A stretch of 13,923 bases of DNA from Oscillospiraceae bacterium (GTDB lineage Bacteria > Bacillota > Clostridia > Christensenellales > Aristaeellaceae), in NCBI GenBank assembly GCA_031266295.1, contig JAISBH010000192.1:1-13923 (forward strand), given 5' to 3'. How positions within the stretch are numbered: position 1 is the first letter of the stretch; every line of letters begins with the position of its first letter. The translations under genes were made by a program, and so were the position numbers. Positions 1-5,892 of this stretch are shown here, piece by piece. The notes beneath the pieces were generated by a model. The model ran no database searches, was not told the origin of the DNA, and worked only from the letters and a program-made list of their open reading frames with translations.

Positions 1-2
1 GC

Positions 3-581
3 GCGGATGTTATTGCGGGTTCTCTGATCAAGAACCCTGGCGGCGGACTCGCGCCTACGGGCGGTTATGTGGCGGGCCTGCATGACCTGGTCGAGCGGAT
101 CGCGGCGCGGCTGACATGCCCCGGTATCGGTCGCGAGGTTGGTTCATACGACGCAGGCTATCGGTCGTTCTATCAAGGGTTGTTCCTCGCGCCTCACGCC
201 GTGTGCCAGGCGTCGCAGGCGGGCATACTGACCGCGAGGGCGTTCGAAGCGTTGGGTTATGAGGTGAACCCGCTGTGGAGCGATCCGCGCGGCGACATCG
301 TTCAAACCGTGAGGCTGGGCAGCGCAGACCTGGTGCGCAAGCTATGCGAAGCCGTGCAGGAATCGTCGCCGGTGGACTCGTTCGCGAAGCCGACACCGGA
401 CGCAATGCCCGGCTATGCCGATCCGGTGATAATGGCGGCGGGGACGTTCGTCGGCGGCGCGTCTCTGGAGTTGAGCGCGGACGCCCCCATGCGCGCTCCG
501 TATGATGTGTATATCCAAGGCGGGCTGACCCGCGCGCACGCCCGGCTGATGCTGGAGCGGGCGATACCGGCTCTAAGGTGA
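3..581 (+). CDS. Methionine gamma-lyase / aluminium-resistance family PLP enzyme, C-terminal part (5' end outside window)
   Basis: The reading frame is open from the window edge to TGA at 579-581, about 192 residues, so the N-terminal half lies outside. The first visible residues, ADVIAGSLIKNPGGGLAP, match the PLP-lysine region of the Met_gamma_lyase/aluminium-resistance (YnbB-like) family, where the lysine of SLIKNPGGG is expected to hold the cofactor. A TGGYVAG segment and the family's C-terminal domain follow, ending AHARLMLERAIPALR. Family members usually have a little over 400 residues, so roughly half is seen. They belong to the Cys/Met-metabolism type of fold-type I PLP enzymes and are presumed cytoplasmic carbon-sulfur lyases, but the true substrate is poorly established. 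The gene is followed after 7 nt by the oxidoreductase gene and is probably co-transcribed with it. An internal GTG at 69 is not the real start, because homology continues upstream of it. Confidence 0.85.
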   Translation, partial: ADVIAGSLIKNPGGGLAPTGGYVAGLHDLVERIAARLTCPGIGREVGSYDAGYRSFYQGLFLAPHAVCQASQAGILTARAFEALGYEVNPLWSDPRGDIVQTVRLGSADLVRKLCEAVQESSPVDSFAKPTPDAMPGYADPVIMAAGTFVGGASLELSADAPMRAPYDVYIQGGLTRAHARLMLERAIPALR

Positions 582-588
582 ACGTTAT

Positions 589-1593
589 ATGCGCATTGCG
601 ATAATCGGCGGCACAGGCCACAATCACTACCTGCTGGAAGCGATCGAGCGGCGCGGTTACCGTGATCAGCTGCTGGCATACGCGCCCGGCACGCGCGACG
701 AGGATCTCTCCGCGCTGGAGACCCTGTTCGCTCGGCGGAACCTTACGCCCGAACGCTGCCAGGACTGGCGTGTCATGCTTGATCGGATGAAGCCCGATAT
801 GGTATGCGTTCAGCCGTGGATGTGCGACATCGCGCCGATCACGGCTGGCGCGCTGGATCGCGGGCTGGCCGTGTTCAGCGAGAAGCCGCTGGCCGTCGAT
901 TGGGATCAATGGGATCTCGTCCGGCGCGCGGCACGCCAGAATGCCAAACTATGCGCGATGTTCGGCACTCGCGGGAACGCCGCGTTCATCGCCGCGCACG
1001 AAACCGCAGACCAGCTCGGCGACGTACGGCTGGCGTATGGACAGAAGTCATACAAGATGGGCGAGCGCGGTCCGGTCTATCAGCGGCGGCGCTTCTACGG
1101 CGGGATGACTCCGTGGGTGGGCATTCACGCGCTGGACTGGATCTATTGGATGACGGGCCGCCGGTTCCTGACTGCGTTCAGCCTTCACTCTCAGGCGGGC
1201 AACCGCGCCAACGGCGAACTGGAAACTACCGCCGCCGCGCTGCTCGAGATGGAGCGTGGGACGATCGCGACAGTCTGCGCGGACTATCTGCGCCCGTCCG
1301 CCGCGCAGCGTCACGACGACGATCAGTTGCGGCTGACGGGGACGCGCGCCACGCTGTTCGTGCGCAACAACGAAGCGTACCTTGAGTGCTCCGATGCGGC
1401 GATACAGAGGCTGCCGTCCCAGGGCGAGCGCAGCCTGTGCGTCGACTTCATGGCGCAGCTGGAAGGCGCGGGGCATTGCGGGCTGACCGCGTGGGACGCG
1501 CTGCACGTGACGGCCGCCGCGCTGGCCGCCAGGGAAGCGGCTGACACTCATCAGCCCGTGGCCGTGCCGGAGGGCGATTCCCAAATGCGGTAG
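589..1593 (+). CDS. Gfo/Idh/MocA family NAD(P)-dependent oxidoreductase
   Basis: A 334-residue protein of typical family length. The N-terminal Rossmann domain (about 1-120) starts MRIAIIGGTGHNHY, a slight variant of the usual GxGxxG loop, and carries the hallmark EKP motif at residues 98-100. The C-terminal alpha/beta domain has the conserved GIHALDW segment at 178-184, where His180 and Asp183 occupy the usual GxHxxD active-site positions. Such enzymes oxidise or reduce sugars, inositols or related polyols. The substrate cannot be deduced here. The ATG at 589 is supported by an AAGGTGA ribosome site overlapping the upstream stop codon. The 7-nt gap suggests co-transcription with the methionine gamma-lyase-like gene. 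The family is certain, the specific function unknown. Confidence 0.88.
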   Translation: MRIAIIGGTGHNHYLLEAIERRGYRDQLLAYAPGTRDEDLSALETLFARRNLTPERCQDWRVMLDRMKPDMVCVQPWMCDIAPITAGALDRGLAVFSEKPLAVDWDQWDLVRRAARQNAKLCAMFGTRGNAAFIAAHETADQLGDVRLAYGQKSYKMGERGPVYQRRRFYGGMTPWVGIHALDWIYWMTGRRFLTAFSLHSQAGNRANGELETTAAALLEMERGTIATVCADYLRPSAAQRHDDDQLRLTGTRATLFVRNNEAYLECSDAAIQRLPSQGERSLCVDFMAQLEGAGHCGLTAWDALHVTAAALAAREAADTHQPVAVPEGDSQMR

Positions 1594-1638
1594 GCCAGGC
1601 TTATCAAGACGCGCGCCTTCATAGTGTGTAGGAATGAT

Positions 1639-1680
1639 CCTCATCCGCCGCGCCATCCGCCCGTTAACGCGGCGGTGAGG
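1639..1680 (+). terminator. Large imperfect hairpin between the oxidoreductase gene and the ylmC-like gene
   Basis: The arms 1639-1652 (CCTCATCCGCCGCG) and 1668-1680 (CGCGGCGGTGAGG) pair over 13 bp with one bulged T at 1644 and a 15-nt loop. No U-tract follows, so it is not a canonical intrinsic terminator. It may end or attenuate the upstream transcript, or form a leader structure for the next gene. A weaker overlapping pairing (AGGGG 1678-1682 with CCCCT 1694-1698) would compete with its 3' arm. The pairing is seen directly; the role is inferred. Confidence 0.45.
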
Positions 1681-1715
1681 GGATGCTCCTATACCCCTAT
1701 CAAGGAGGTGCCGCC

Positions 1716-1961
1716 ATGAGTTTGGCTGAGCTGCGCACCAAGGAAGTCGTGAACATAGAAACCGGCACGCGACTGGGTCGTGTGATGGATCTGGAGTTTG
1801 TACTGGAAACCGGACAGATCACCGCGTTGGTGGTGCCGGGGGACTTCAGTGTCACCAACTTCATCAAGGGCGAAAAGACGGGCCTTATCATCCCGTGGAA
1901 CTACATATGCAAGATTGGCGACGACGTGATACTAGTCAAGATAGACGAGGCGTGCAGCTGA
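1716..1961 (+). CDS. YlmC/YmxH-family sporulation-associated PRC-barrel protein
   Basis: An 81-residue protein, MSLAELRTKEVVNIETGTRLGRVMDLEF..., with the small beta-rich PRC-barrel-like pattern of the YlmC/YmxH family. The LRTKEVVNI..G.RLGRV..LEF and GLIIPWNYICKIGDDVILVKI stretches are characteristic. The family is found in spore formers and is commonly encoded near sigE/sigG and nrdR. Its biochemical role is unknown. The ATG at 1716 is preferred over an in-frame ATG at 1683, because a strong AAGGAGGTG ribosome site lies at 1702-1710 with correct spacing and family proteins begin at MxLxELRxKEV. nrdR starts 24 nt downstream, so the two are likely one transcript. Confidence 0.85.
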   Translation: MSLAELRTKEVVNIETGTRLGRVMDLEFVLETGQITALVVPGDFSVTNFIKGEKTGLIIPWNYICKIGDDVILVKIDEACS

Positions 1962-1985
1962 CGACATGGACGGAGGTTACTCAAG

Positions 1986-2471
1986 ATGCGCTGTATGTAC
2001 TGCAGCCACCCGGACAGCAGGGTGGTCGATTCGCGTCCGACCGAGGATGGCGTCGTGATCCGTCGGCGGCGAGAGTGCGAACAGTGCGGCCGCCGCTTCA
2101 CCACATATGAGAAAGTGGAGATGGCTCCGCTGCTCGTAGTGAAGAAGGACGGCCGCCGCGAGATGTTCGATCCGGAGAAGATACGCCAAGGAGTTGTTAA
2201 GAGCTGCGAGAAGCGGCCCGTTTCCGCGCGACAGATCGACGAGATCGTCTCCCAGGTGGAAACCCGCGTGTTCGCGAACTTGGACCGCGAGATATCCACC
2301 CAGACGATAGGCGAACTGGTGATGAATCATCTGCGCGATATCGACGAGGTAGCGTACATCCGCTTCGCGTGCGTATACCGAAACTTTGGGGACATCCATT
2401 CGTTTATGGATGTACTCAATCACCTGCTGGAATCGCGGGACGTCGTATCCTCAAAAACGGATAACGGCTGA
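1986..2471 (+). CDS. nrdR: Transcriptional repressor NrdR of ribonucleotide reductase genes
   Basis: A 161-residue protein, close to the family norm of about 150. The N-terminal zinc ribbon has its four cysteines at C3, C6, C31 and C34, followed by the basic RRRRE...RRFTTYE segment that contacts DNA. Residues about 49-139 form an ATP-cone domain (LLVVKKDGRREMFDPEKI..GV..SCEKRPVS), which senses ATP/dATP. NrdR represses class I, II and III ribonucleotide reductase operons by binding NrdR boxes. No such box is recognised in this window, so its targets lie elsewhere. The ATG at 1986 follows a GGAGG site at 1971-1975. It is next to the ylmC-like gene, a common arrangement in Clostridia, where sigE/sigG are often nearby. 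Those sigma genes are absent here. Confidence 0.95.
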   Translation: MRCMYCSHPDSRVVDSRPTEDGVVIRRRRECEQCGRRFTTYEKVEMAPLLVVKKDGRREMFDPEKIRQGVVKSCEKRPVSARQIDEIVSQVETRVFANLDREISTQTIGELVMNHLRDIDEVAYIRFACVYRNFGDIHSFMDVLNHLLESRDVVSSKTDNG

Positions 2472-2525
2472 TTTCTCAGCCGCCATCCGCGAAAGAAGAG
2501 TCTATGAAGAGTCTGCTAGGAAGAA

Positions 2526-2554
2526 GTTATCCCCCAAAGATAACCCGAGATAAC
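2526..2554. repeat. Short GTTATC/GATAAC inverted repeats between convergent nrdR and spoVT
   Basis: GTTATC at 2526-2531 can pair with GATAAC at 2539-2544 or with a second GATAAC at 2549-2554. The latter is followed by CCTTTT. This may be a weak, shared terminator for the convergent genes nrdR and spoVT, but stems of 6 bp are short and the U-tract is poor. A direct repeat GAAGAGTCT (2495-2503 and 2506-2514) lies just upstream. Nothing else is seen in this 109-nt gap. Confidence 0.3.
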
Positions 2555-2580
2555 CTTTTAACGGCGCGATAAACCCTGTG

Positions 2581-3135
2581 TTATTGTTCCATCTGGCGGC
2601 CGACGATGCTCGCGGTCGTCTCGGCCACCTTAAGTTCCGCGTCGCCCATCTCAGCGCCGTTCTCGCGGCTGACCAGCAGCACGCCGCCGATCGGCTCGCC
2701 GTCGGCGATGATCGGTGAGAACACCTGCGCGGTGTAGCTGGACGGCTCTTCCTCGTTGGTGATGGCCATGGGCTTGCCGCCGCCGGAGCGGTTCAGCGTA
2801 AGGCTGACGCGGCCCTGTATCGCGCTCTCTAGTTCGCGGCTGATGGGTTTATCCCACAGTTCCTTGCGCGGGACGCCCGACGCGGCGACGACCATGTCGC
2901 GGTCGCAGATGCACGCGATATGCCCCATTGAGCGGAAGAGCGACTCCGTGTAATCCTTCGCGAACGCGGAGATCTCGCCAATCGGCGAGTATTTCTTCAG
3001 GATAACCTCGCCGTCGCGGTCGGTATAGATTTCAAGCGGATCACCCTCGCGAATCCGCAGCGTCCTGCGTATCTCCTTAGGAATGACGACGCGTCCAAGC
3101 TCGTCGATCCTGCGTACGATCCCAGTTGCCCTCAA
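2581..3135 (-). CDS. spoVT: SpoVT/AbrB-type transcriptional regulator
   Basis: A 184-residue protein, near the ~178 of Bacillus SpoVT. Residues 1-50 are the AbrB swapped-hairpin DNA-binding domain, MRATGIVRRIDELGRVVIPKEIRRTLRIREGDPLEIY. The rest (about 55-184) is a GAF-like domain (SLFRSMGHIACICDRDMVVAASG...PIIADGEPIGGVLLVS). In Bacillus, SpoVT is made in the forespore under sigma-G and adjusts sigma-G-dependent genes late in sporulation. The start codon is TTG (complement of 3133-3135), chosen because an AGGAGGGG site lies about 9 nt upstream and the encoded N-terminus matches the family exactly. It is transcribed divergently from the ahcY operon and convergently to nrdR. Another AbrB/SpoVT paralogue is possible, but the GAF-containing length favours SpoVT. 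Confidence 0.93.
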   Translation of the reverse strand: MRATGIVRRIDELGRVVIPKEIRRTLRIREGDPLEIYTDRDGEVILKKYSPIGEISAFAKDYTESLFRSMGHIACICDRDMVVAASGVPRKELWDKPISRELESAIQGRVSLTLNRSGGGKPMAITNEEEPSSYTAQVFSPIIADGEPIGGVLLVSRENGAEMGDAELKVAETTASIVGRQMEQ

Positions 3136-3207
3136 TGTGGTGCCCCTCCTCTTGCTCGCCGGTATAACCCCGGCTGGCTGGCGAACTAACTTGTTTGGTC
3201 GTGATGG

Positions 3208-3237
3208 TAGTATGTAGCGGATAAGGTTGTTTTATCC
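3208..3237 (-). promoter_or_regulatory. Candidate sigma-G promoter for spoVT
   Basis: On the minus strand a perfect sigma-G-like -10 element CATACTA (complement of 3208-3214) is preceded, after 18 nt, by GGATA (complement of 3233-3237). This differs at one position from the sigma-G -35 consensus GHATR. Transcription would begin near 3200 and leave a leader of roughly 65 nt before the TTG start. This fits the known sigma-G control of spoVT in Bacillus. The evidence is a motif match by eye only. Confidence 0.45.
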
Positions 3238-3241
3238 GTTA
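3215..3241. repeat. Inverted repeat in the spoVT-ahcY divergent region (possible operator)
   Basis: TAGCGGATAA (3215-3224) and TTATCCGTTA (3232-3241) form 10-bp arms with one mismatch (G3217 opposite T3239), around a 7-nt spacer. The element fills the spacer of the candidate spoVT promoter and overlaps its -35. It is therefore well placed to be an operator, or autoregulatory site, for either divergent unit. The binding protein is unknown. Confidence 0.4.
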
Positions 3242-3314
3242 GTTCCAGATCGACGGCGCTGGAAATCGATGGATCTTTTCGGAATACACGGTGAACGCGT
3301 AAACGGGAGGCTTA

Positions 3315-4559
3315 ATGTCCATTATAGCATCAAACCCCGAGCTTCGGCAATCCGGTTTCGAGAAAATAACTTGGGCGCGCGATCATATGCCGCTACTTGA
3401 CGCCGTCGGCGCGCGTCTTAAGGAATCCCGCGCGGTCAAGGGCAAGACCATCGCAATGTCCATTCATCTGGAGGCCAAAACGGCTAACCTTGCGTTAACG
3501 CTGCATCGCGCGGGCGCAAGCGTGTTCGCCACCGGTTCCAATCCGCTCTCAACCCAGGACGATGTATGCGCCGCGCTGGCCTCCGAGGGCGTAGAGGTAT
3601 TCGCGAGGCACGGCGCGTCCGCCGAAGAGTATACCGCGCACCTTAAGGCGGCGCTCTCCTCCTATCCCGACATAATCATCGACGACGGCGGCGATCTGGT
3701 GGAGTTGATCGAGGATCACGGCATAGGGCGCGCGGATCGGTTTATTGGCGGCTGTGAGGAGACGACGACCGGCGTCCTCCGCCTAAAGGCTCGCACGCGG
3801 CAGGACAGGCTGTCGTTCCCGATGTACAACGTCAACGACGCCATGTGCAAGCATCTGTTCGACAATCGGTACGGCACTGGGCAATCCGTCTGGGACGCGA
3901 TACTGCGCACGACCAACCTCAATGTCGCGGGCAGCGTGGTCGTCGTCGCGGGCTACGGCTGGTGCGGCAAGGGCGTGTCCATGCGCGCGAAGGGACTAGG
4001 CGCTCGAGTGATCGTCACGGAGGTGGATCCGGTCGCGGCGATCGAGGCCGTGATGGACGGTTTCACCGTTATGCCGATGGCGCAGGCCGCTCCTCAGGGC
4101 GATTTCTTCATCACGGTGACGGGCTGCCGGGACGTGATCGGGCCGCGCGTGTTCAGCCTGCTCAAAGACGGCGCGGTCCTTGCCAACGCGGGGCACTTCG
4201 ACGTAGAGGTAGAGGCGAGGCTGCTGCGCGAATCCGCCGTGCGCTCATGGAAGGCGCGGGAGAATATCGAGGGATTCGAGATGCCTTCCGGCAAGAAACA
4301 CTACCTGCTGGCCGAAGGCCGGCTGGTCAATCTCGCCGCCGGAAATGGGCATCCTGTCGAGATAATGGACATGAGTTTCGCGCTGCAGGCGTTATGCGTC
4401 GAGTCGCTCGCACAGTGCGGGCGCGGACTGACGGCGGGCGTGCACCCCGTTCCGGCCGAGATAGACCGTTGGGTCGCGCTGCGGAAGCTGAAGTCCCTCG
4501 GCGTTGATATCGACGAGTGGACGGACGAGCAGCGACAGTATGTTATGGGTGAATCATGA
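3315..4559 (+). CDS. ahcY: Adenosylhomocysteinase (SAH hydrolase), compact Thermotoga/archaeal type
   Basis: A 414-residue NAD-dependent SAH hydrolase, which splits S-adenosylhomocysteine into homocysteine and adenosine in the methyl cycle. Visible motifs are HLEAKTANLALTL (His51), GGCEETTTG (146-154), NVNDAMCKHLFDN with catalytic Lys179 and Asp183, the NAD-binding GYGWCGKG (213-220), NAGHFD with His294, and HPVEIMDMSFALQ near the C-terminus. It lacks the C-terminal KxxxYRY extension of eukaryotic and proteobacterial enzymes. Its ending (LGVDIDEWTDEQRQYV) resembles the shorter Thermotoga/archaeal form. The ATG at 3315 follows a GGGAGG site 4 nt away. It is the first gene of a long operon and overlaps the deaminase gene by 4 nt (ATGA). 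Given that partner, the physiological substrate might be S-inosylhomocysteine. Confidence 0.93.
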   Translation: MSIIASNPELRQSGFEKITWARDHMPLLDAVGARLKESRAVKGKTIAMSIHLEAKTANLALTLHRAGASVFATGSNPLSTQDDVCAALASEGVEVFARHGASAEEYTAHLKAALSSYPDIIIDDGGDLVELIEDHGIGRADRFIGGCEETTTGVLRLKARTRQDRLSFPMYNVNDAMCKHLFDNRYGTGQSVWDAILRTTNLNVAGSVVVVAGYGWCGKGVSMRAKGLGARVIVTEVDPVAAIEAVMDGFTVMPMAQAAPQGDFFITVTGCRDVIGPRVFSLLKDGAVLANAGHFDVEVEARLLRESAVRSWKARENIEGFEMPSGKKHYLLAEGRLVNLAAGNGHPVEIMDMSFALQALCVESLAQCGRGLTAGVHPVPAEIDRWVALRKLKSLGVDIDEWTDEQRQYVMGES

Positions 4560-5875
4560 GTATTATACGAATCAATAATATCGACCTGTGCGTCGGCAGC
4601 GAGGACGGTGTCTCGCTGCCGTTCATACACGACGCGTGCATGGTCGTCAGCGACGGTGAAATACTGTACGCGGGTTCGGCGAAGGACGCGCCGCCGACGC
4701 TTCCTTCTGACGAGATGGCCGAGGAGGTAATCGACGGCGGCGGACGGTTGGCGATACCCGCGCTGGCGAACGCGCATACCCACGCCGCGATGACCTTGCT
4801 GCGCGGCGTCGGCAGCGATCTGAACCTGAACGACTGGCTGAACACCGCTATATTCCCCGCCGAGGATCGTCTGACTGCGGAACGCTGCCGCATTGGCGCG
4901 ACGCTGGGCTTCCTGGAGATGCTGCGGTTTGGCGTGTCCGCGTGCGCGGATATGTACATGTTCATGGACGCGTCCGGGGAGGCTGCGGCGTTAGCGGGTA
5001 TCCGGGCGTGCCTGGCAAGGTCTGTTGTGGGCGACGAAAACGGCGACGGAGGGCGGCTGGCTGAATCCATCGCGCTGGCCGACGCGTGGCACGGCGCGGA
5101 GCATGGTCGCGTCCGCGTAATGCTCGCGCCCCACGCCGAATACACGTCCACCCCGAAGATAGTCCGCGCGATACGCGACGCGGCGGTCAAGCGCGGCCTG
5201 GGCATACACGTCCACATCTCCGAGACGATTGCCGAGGTCGAAGGCTGCCGCGAACGCAGGAATGGGCTGACCCCGCCCGCATACTTCGAGTCGCTGGGAC
5301 TATTCGACGCGCCGACGCTCGCGGCGCACTGCGTCGCGGTCACCGCCGACGACGCGCGGATACTGGCCGAACACAATGTCGCGGTGTGTCACAATCCTGT
5401 ATCCAACCTGAAACTGGCCAGCGGGATCTCGCCCGTTCCTTTATTATATGGCGCCGGAGCGCGCGTCTGCCTGGGTACCGACGGCGCGGCGAGCAATAAT
5501 AACCTGAATCTCTGGGAAGAGATTCGATTAATGTCAATACTGCATAAAGGCGTGAGCGGCAATCCATGTATTATTTCGCCAGCGCAAACTTTTAACGCCG
5601 CAACGTTAACGGGAATGCGCGCTATGGGTTATAATAACGTCGGCCTATTAAAGCCTGGATGGCGCGCGGACGTGACGCTGATCGACCGCTCGGGGGCGCA
5701 TCATCAGCCGCTTATTGATCCGGCGGCCGATTTGGTGTACACTACTCAAGGCTCGGACGTCTATTTGACGATGGTGGACGGGATCGTCCGTTACCGTGAC
5801 GGACAGTATCCCGGAATTGACGCGGAACGGGTGTATGAGTCGGCGAGGGCGGCGTCGCGCGCTATGCTGGGATAA
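4556..5875 (+). CDS. mtaD: SAH / 5'-methylthioadenosine / adenosine deaminase (amidohydrolase superfamily)
   Basis: A 439-residue amidohydrolase of the MtaD/SsnA-like group, which deaminates the adenine ring of SAH, MTA or related nucleosides. The beta-barrel metal site is intact: NAHTH (His74, His76), HVHISE (His220, Glu223), AHC (His258) and TDGAASNNNLNLWEE (Asp309). His193 in PHAEYT corresponds to the substrate-contacting histidine of Thermotoga TM0936, and the His258-Asp309 spacing matches that enzyme. The start ATG overlaps the ahcY stop (ATGA), so translation is probably coupled; only a weak GGGTGA precedes it. Neighbouring ahcY points to joint disposal of SAH, with S-inosylhomocysteine as a possible intermediate. 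The part from about 5500 to 5650 is more AT-rich than the rest of the gene. Exact substrate preference among SAH, MTA and adenosine cannot be read from sequence. Confidence 0.88.
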   Translation: MSIIRINNIDLCVGSEDGVSLPFIHDACMVVSDGEILYAGSAKDAPPTLPSDEMAEEVIDGGGRLAIPALANAHTHAAMTLLRGVGSDLNLNDWLNTAIFPAEDRLTAERCRIGATLGFLEMLRFGVSACADMYMFMDASGEAAALAGIRACLARSVVGDENGDGGRLAESIALADAWHGAEHGRVRVMLAPHAEYTSTPKIVRAIRDAAVKRGLGIHVHISETIAEVEGCRERRNGLTPPAYFESLGLFDAPTLAAHCVAVTADDARILAEHNVAVCHNPVSNLKLASGISPVPLLYGAGARVCLGTDGAASNNNLNLWEEIRLMSILHKGVSGNPCIISPAQTFNAATLTGMRAMGYNNVGLLKPGWRADVTLIDRSGAHHQPLIDPAADLVYTTQGSDVYLTMVDGIVRYRDGQYPGIDAERVYESARAASRAMLG

Positions 5876-5892
5876 TTGCGAGGGAACCATGA

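Noticed and set aside
55..909. Long minus-strand frame opposite the left-hand genes
   Set aside because: It is Arg/Pro/Ser-rich, low in hydrophobic residues, and antisense to two clearly recognised genes. It is a typical shadow frame of GC-rich DNA. The other long antisense frames were rejected for the same reason.
2504..2572. 22-codon frame between nrdR and spoVT (MKSLLGRSYPPK...)
   Set aside because: It has no good ribosome site and runs through the convergent intergenic repeats. It is most likely chance.
3136..3314. SAM or SAH riboswitch in front of ahcY
   Set aside because: The gap was read for a conserved multi-helix core, but only the 10-bp inverted repeat around 3215-3241 and a ribosome site were found. 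Nothing resembles a SAM or SAH aptamer.
5500..5650. Foreign insert within mtaD
   Set aside because: The stretch is more AT-rich in codon choice but encodes the conserved metal-site and following segments in frame without any junction. A local composition shift alone is too weak.
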